From Streptomyces sp. NBC_01232 (lineage in GTDB: Bacteria; Actinomycetota; Actinomycetes; Streptomycetales; Streptomycetaceae), in assembly GCF_035989885.1 (NCBI RefSeq), contig NZ_CP108518.1, positions 992,001 through 1,056,000 of the forward strand: 64,000 nt of DNA, given 5' to 3'. The notes under the pieces are model-generated. The model was not told the origin of the DNA. It saw nothing but the letters and a program-made list of their open reading frames with translations, and did no database searches. Shown here in pieces: positions 60,428-64,000 of the stretch (positions within the stretch are counted from its first letter, which is position 1; each line of letters starts with the position of its first letter). Position numbers and translations under genes: made by a program.

Positions 60428-60796
60428 TCAATCGCGCTGCGGCGGCGGCCGGTGCAGGCCGAAGGGCGTGCCCTGGTCGTCGTGGCACAGCCGGAAGCGG
60501 CCGAACCGGGCGATCGACTCCTCGCCGCTCCCCGGACCGGCCTCGTCGACGGAGCCGCCGAGCGCGCGGACCCGCTCGAGGGCCGCGTCCATGTCGTCGA
60601 CCGCGAAGAAGAGGTACGGGCGGGCGCCGGGGTCGTCGCCGTGCAGTCCGCCGGGGACGTTGGGCGTCCGGATCGCGAAGCCGCCGCCGTCGCTCGGGCC
60701 GGGCTCGAACGCCCAGCCGAACAGGCCGCCGAAGAACTTCCGGGCCCGCTCGCCGTCGCCCACGCCCAGCTCGAAGAAGGAAACCTCACCGGCCAT
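60428..60796 (-). CDS. VOC family protein
   Basis: A 122-residue VOC protein starting EVSFFELGVGDGERARKFF and GGLFGWAFEPG, with YLFFAVDDMDAALERVRALG in the middle, typical of the glyoxalase-like branch of actinobacteria. GGGAG lies 9 nt before the ATG. It begins 12 bp after the MFS stop. Confidence 0.82.
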   Translation of the reverse strand: MAGEVSFFELGVGDGERARKFFGGLFGWAFEPGPSDGGGFAIRTPNVPGGLHGDDPGARPYLFFAVDDMDAALERVRALGGSVDEAGPGSGEESIARFGRFRLCHDDQGTPFGLHRPPPQRD

Positions 60797-60808
60797 CGTC
60801 GGCTCCCG

Positions 60809-62077
60809 TCACTCGCCCGTGGTCCCACGGTAGGTCCGGCCCCGTCCCGACGCACCCGGCCCCGTAGGGCGGGTCGGGCGGCGGGACGGGCGGCACAGCA
60901 CGGTGACCGCCACCGAGATACCGGCGACAACGGCTATCGCGGTGCCCGGGGCGAGGTACTGGGCCAGGCCGCCGGCCATCGCGGCGCCGAGGCCCTGCCA
61001 GGTCATCCGGCCGGCCGACTCGACCCCCTGGACCTGGCCGCGGATCCGGTCGGGAGTCTGTTCGAGGAGCTGTTCCTGGAGGGGCAGGGTGGCCGCGAAC
61101 CCGGCACTGGCGACGAACACCGCGACCGCCAGGACCGGGACGGGCGGATGGACGGCGAACAGCAGGAAGGGGACGGCGAGCAGCAACCGCAGGGCGAAGG
61201 CGCAGCGGCGTCGCTGGCCGGCGTCGAGCAGCCGGCCGACGGCCAGGTCCCCGAGGAGCATGCCCGCCGCCCCGGCGGCGAGGAAGGTGCCCGCGTGGCG
61301 GGGGTCGTAGGAGATGAACAGGGCTTCGCAGCCGACGATCAGACCGTTCGGGACCCACAGGTTCAGCAGCAGCGTCCGGCGGCCGGGGTGGGAGAGGAGT
61401 TCGGCGTTCGTCGTCCAGGTCCGGCGCAGGCCGGGGCGGCGGGTGGGCCGGATCGAGTGTTCCCGGACGGTGGCCGCCACCACGGCCGAACCGAGGGCGG
61501 TCAGGGCAGCCGCGACGGCGAAGACGCCCTGCGGGCTCAGGTGCCGCAGCAGCACGGCTCCGACGGCGTAGCCGGCGATCGCCGTACCGCCCGAGGTGAT
61601 GTTCATCAGCGAACGGGCGGGCGCGTAGGCGCTGATGGGTACGACTTCGGCGAGGAGCCCAAGCCGTGTGCCGGTTCCGAGGGACTGGAAGAGGCCCAGC
61701 GTCAGCAGCAGGGCGAACCGGGCAGCGAGCGGCAGCCCCGGTACGGCCTGGGCCCCGACTCCTGCCAGCGAGGCGAGTTGGAGCACGACCAGGGTGCGGT
61801 GGGGCCGTTTCCCGTCCGCGACCGACATCAGCGTCAGTGCGCCGAGGACCGTCGCGAAGGTGGCGCCGTACATGCTCACGGCCGTCAGGAACGGGGAGCC
61901 GGTCTGCCGGTCGACCAGGGTGCCGAGCGCGATCCCGGACAAAGTGCTCGCGGCGACGGTGAGGGTGAAGCCGGCGTAGAGGCCGCTGAACTCCTTGTTG
62001 CGGAGCAGCTCCCGGTAACCGGTGGAGGGGGTGGTGGAAGGGTCGGCGGCAGGACTCGTGCAGGGATGTGAGGGCAT
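60809..62077 (-). CDS. MFS transporter
   Basis: A 422-residue membrane protein with about 12 helices in two halves, separated by the loop around REHSIRPTRRPGLRRTW (about 195-215). The loop SVADGKRPHRTLVVLQLASL between helices 2 and 3 fits motif A of the superfamily. Drug or metabolite export is likely; substrate unknown. GGAGG lies 8 nt before the ATG at 62077. It is first in the cluster with VOC, AlkB and VOC genes, and divergent from the riboswitch. Confidence 0.86.
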   Translation of the reverse strand: MPSHPCTSPAADPSTTPSTGYRELLRNKEFSGLYAGFTLTVAASTLSGIALGTLVDRQTGSPFLTAVSMYGATFATVLGALTLMSVADGKRPHRTLVVLQLASLAGVGAQAVPGLPLAARFALLLTLGLFQSLGTGTRLGLLAEVVPISAYAPARSLMNITSGGTAIAGYAVGAVLLRHLSPQGVFAVAAALTALGSAVVAATVREHSIRPTRRPGLRRTWTTNAELLSHPGRRTLLLNLWVPNGLIVGCEALFISYDPRHAGTFLAAGAAGMLLGDLAVGRLLDAGQRRRCAFALRLLLAVPFLLFAVHPPVPVLAVAVFVASAGFAATLPLQEQLLEQTPDRIRGQVQGVESAGRMTWQGLGAAMAGGLAQYLAPGTAIAVVAGISVAVTVLCRPSRRPTRPTGPGASGRGRTYRGTTGE

Positions 62078-62257
62078 GAAAAAAGCCTCCGGACACATGC
62101 ACGGGGCACGCACGCCGAAGGCCAGCGGAGCCATTCTAGCAGTCCTGGCCGTCCAGTTGGTGGACTCTGCCGGCTCCCCCGAACGGACCGAAGCCGCATT
62201 ACCGCAGCGTAGGCGTGTGATCAGAGACTCACGGTCTTGGCCGCAGGCCCGGCGCAC

Positions 62258-62415
62258 GGTAGCGTCACGGCGACATTTCCACATAGCGACGACGGCGAGA
62301 CGGAAGTCCGGTGTGAATCCGGCATGGTCGCGCCACTGTGTGCTGCGACGGCACCCCCCGGGGTGGCGACGCGGCGAGTCAGACCCGAGGACCGTCGTCC
62401 TGCACCACCATATGG
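62258..62415 (+). promoter_or_regulatory. cobalamin (B12) riboswitch
   Basis: The leader contains the conserved core GGAAGTCCGGTGTGAATCC (62302-62320), the B12 box CGCCACTGT (62331-62339) and the late segment GCGAGTCAGACCC (62374-62386). Order and spacing match the adenosylcobalamin riboswitch. It precedes the CbtB start by about 30 bp, and RNA folding may hide the GAGGAGG site when B12 is high. Confidence 0.9.
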
Positions 62416-62444
62416 GACGCGTTGTTCCCCGAGGAGGTTCCATC

Positions 62445-62672
62445 ATGGCCGAGGCTGTTGCTTCCGCTGCTGTATCCACCCCCGCCGGCTCCCTGTCGGC
62501 CCCGCTGCCCGTGCGCGCCGTCCTGCCCTGGGCGCTCTTCGTCGGTCTCCTGATGCTCGTCGCCCTGTACTTCGTCGGTGCCGAACAGGGTGCGACGGCC
62601 GTGTTCGCCGGCGAGGGCGTGCACGAGTGGGTGCACGACGGTCGTCACCTGCTCGGCTTCCCCTGCCACTGA
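62445..62672 (+). CDS. cbtB: CbtB-type cobalt transporter subunit
   Basis: A 75-residue protein with one transmembrane helix (PVRAVLPWALFVGLLMLVAL) and the C-terminal metal-binding ending HEWVHDGRHLLGFPCH, typical of CbtB. It should bind Co2+ and work with CbtA. GAGGAGG lies 9 nt before the ATG. It is controlled by the B12 riboswitch just upstream. Confidence 0.9.
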   Translation: MAEAVASAAVSTPAGSLSAPLPVRAVLPWALFVGLLMLVALYFVGAEQGATAVFAGEGVHEWVHDGRHLLGFPCH

Positions 62673-62684
62673 GAGGCCACGCAC

Positions 62685-63521
62685 ATGTACGCCTCCACTG
62701 TCAGAGGTCTGCTGGTCCGCGGCATGCTCGCGGGCCTGATAGCAGGACTGTTCGCCTTCGCCGTCGCCTACGTGGTGGGTGAGCCGCCGGTACGCGGTTC
62801 CATCGCCGTGGAGGAGGCCCAGGCCGCCAAGGACGCCGCGAGCGCCCCGAGCGGTCACGCCGGCCACGGTGGTGACGCCACGTCGGGCGCGGCCGCCGAG
62901 GAGGAGGAAGAGCTGGTCAGCCGACCGGTTCAGTCGACCCTCGGCCTGGCCACGGGTGTCCTGGTCTACGGGGTCGCGCTGGGCGGCATCGCCTCGCTCG
63001 CGTTCTCGTTCGCCCTCGGTCGCGTCGGCGGGTTCAGCCCGCGGGCCACGGCGGCACTCACCGCGGCGGGCGCCTTCGCCACGGTCTACCTGGTGCCGTT
63101 CCTCAAGTACCCGGCCACCCCGCCGGCGGTCGGCAACCCGGACACCATCGGACAGCGCACCACGCTGTTCTTCCTGATGATCCTGCTCAGCGTGCTCCTC
63201 GGCGTCGGCGCGATCATCCTCGGGCGGCGGCTGGCACCGCGCCTGGGCAACTGGAACGCGACGCTGGCCGCGAGCGGCGGCTTCATCGTCGCCGCCGCCG
63301 TGGCGTTCGTGTTCCTGCCGGACAACAGCGACGCGGTCCAGCCCGGTTTCCCCGCAGCCCTGCTGTGGGAGTTCCGGGTCGCCTCGCTGGCCGTCCAGCT
63401 GGTGCTGTGGGCGGTGTTCGCCGTCGTCTTCGGTGTGCTCGCCCAGCGGCTCCTGGCCGCGCGCACCGCTGGTGCGGACGTCGCGGCTGCGGATCAGCAG
63501 AAGGCGCCCGCCCTCGGCTGA
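62685..63521 (+). CDS. cbtA: CbtA-type cobalt transporter
   Basis: A 278-residue membrane protein with about six helices and a His-containing loop (APSGHAGHGGD) near residue 60. The segment FLKYPATPPAVGNPDTIGQR is the family signature. It should carry cobalt for B12 synthesis. It starts 12 bp after cbtB and is under the same riboswitch. Confidence 0.9.
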   Translation: MYASTVRGLLVRGMLAGLIAGLFAFAVAYVVGEPPVRGSIAVEEAQAAKDAASAPSGHAGHGGDATSGAAAEEEEELVSRPVQSTLGLATGVLVYGVALGGIASLAFSFALGRVGGFSPRATAALTAAGAFATVYLVPFLKYPATPPAVGNPDTIGQRTTLFFLMILLSVLLGVGAIILGRRLAPRLGNWNATLAASGGFIVAAAVAFVFLPDNSDAVQPGFPAALLWEFRVASLAVQLVLWAVFAVVFGVLAQRLLAARTAGADVAAADQQKAPALG

Positions 63522-63540
63522 CGCCACCCGCCACGCCTTC

Positions 63541-63587
63541 GTGCCCGGGTTCCGCCACCCCCTCGTGGGGCGGCGGGGCCCGGGCAC
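63541..63587 (+). terminator. terminator after cbtA
   Basis: GTGCCCGGG (63541-63549) pairs with CCCGGGCAC (63579-63587), with an inner stem of CCGCC...CCCC and its partner around a ctcgtg loop. It begins 20 bp after the cbtA stop. Confidence 0.8.
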
Positions 63588-63681
63588 AGGTGCGTACGGG
63601 CAGCACGCGCCGGCGGGCCACCGCCTGCGCTCCGGGAGAAAGATCTGGCCCGTGGCGGTGGGGAGCGCTACGATCATCGTG

Positions 63682-63741
63682 ATGACCACTCATTCTGCTG
63701 TTCACAGATTGGGGGTCCCCACCACGCAAGGTGAGCGCTGA
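63682..63741 (+). CDS. 19-codon leader ORF
   Basis: ATG at 63682 to TGA at 63739-63741 encodes MTTHSAVHRLGVPTTQGER. The stop overlaps the next start (TGATG). A -10-like TACGAT (63669-63674) is just upstream, so the ATG may be at or near the 5' end of the mRNA. It may act by translational coupling; a chance frame remains possible. Confidence 0.45.
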   Translation: MTTHSAVHRLGVPTTQGER

Positions 63742-64000
63742 TGCTCACTCAGAACGTGCAGGGGAATTCCCGCCTTTCCTTCTGGCTCCGCGTACGCGAG
63801 TACGCCGTGCCGGCGTCCATGATCGAAACTGCGACCGCCCGCCGCTCCGCCGGTGACTGGGCCGGTGCGTGCGCCGCCGCAGGCATCGACGTCGATTTCA
63901 ATCTGCGTTACCTGGCGCGCTCGCGCGGCCACGACCTCGCGGCCCGGATCCGGGCCGATCTCCGCCATCTGGCTCCCGACCTGTTGCGCTGGCACATGCC
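63741..64000 (+). CDS. hypothetical protein, 3' truncated by the window
   Basis: From ATG 63741 the frame is open to the window end (86 codons), beginning MLTQNVQGNSRLSFWLRVRE and continuing ARRSAGDWAGACAAAGIDVD. GGTGAG lies 5 nt before the ATG. The start overlaps the leader-ORF stop. The family was not recognised. Confidence 0.7.
   Translation, partial: MLTQNVQGNSRLSFWLRVREYAVPASMIETATARRSAGDWAGACAAAGIDVDFNLRYLARSRGHDLAARIRADLRHLAPDLLRWHM

Overview
The window looks like chromosomal DNA from a Streptomyces or close relative. GC is very high throughout, GTG and TTG starts are common, third positions are almost always G or C, and many families are typical of the genus (SAV_915-type protein, CbtAB behind a B12 riboswitch, GAF/PAS/SpoIIE phosphatase, GH15 glucanase, discoidin-galactose oxidase). 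No ribosomal RNA, tRNA, CRISPR array or complete insertion sequence was found. Genes are densely packed, mostly in short operons of one to three genes that often overlap by 4 bp (ATGA or GTGA).

Layout. 1-9.3 kb: a YihY/BrkB membrane protein; two acyl-CoA ligases (one coupled to a nitronate monooxygenase behind a palindromic operator); a secreted penicillin/AHL-acylase-type Ntn hydrolase; a ChaA Ca2+/H+ antiporter. 9.3-19 kb: secreted or lipid-anchored hydrolases, a SLOG/glyoxalase pair, a TetR regulator divergent from an FAD monooxygenase across two near-perfect palindromes, and a small lipoprotein. 19-24 kb: a TPR protein kinase translationally coupled to a phytoene-dehydrogenase-like flavoprotein, then an MpaB-type oxygenase. 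24-30.5 kb: a SAV_915 protein with a LysA-like decarboxylase, a TOBE/Mop regulator, a frameshifted hypothetical gene, a zinc-finger/HTH protein with operators inside its own promoter, MepB plus a VOC protein, and a TetR/DUF1772 divergon. 30.5-38.5 kb is the accessory part: an AraC remnant, a BNR sialidase-like protein, a small Cys-containing secreted protein, a SUKH protein, an internally deleted IS5-family element, a secreted papain-like protease paired with a membrane-anchored partner, and a 191-bp mobile-type inverted-repeat element. Three stretches of roughly 0.9 kb in this part have no convincing gene.

38.5-49 kb: acyl-CoA dehydrogenase, DinB protein, a frameshifted gene, an aga-type amino-sugar module (SIS isomerase and class II aldolase divergent from a DeoR repressor), a 1.1-kb non-coding region built as a giant inverted repeat, and a tdh-kbl-lysR threonine catabolism operon. 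49-64 kb: an HSL-type esterase, a methyltransferase, the GAF/PAS/PP2C phosphatase, GH15, a copper-radical oxidase with duplicated discoidin domains, a DoxX/MarR divergon, a VOC-AlkB-VOC-MFS cluster, and the B12-riboswitch-controlled CbtB-CbtA cobalt transporter. The window ends in a truncated gene preceded by a 19-codon leader ORF.

The best candidates for something undescribed are the 1.1-kb inverted repeat at 44225-45312, the protease/membrane-partner pair at 36363-38173, the dual-operator zinc-finger/HTH gene at 27356-27798, and the 191-bp inverted-repeat element that supplies the stop codon of an acyl-CoA dehydrogenase. All family assignments come from reading motifs by eye; no database search was run.
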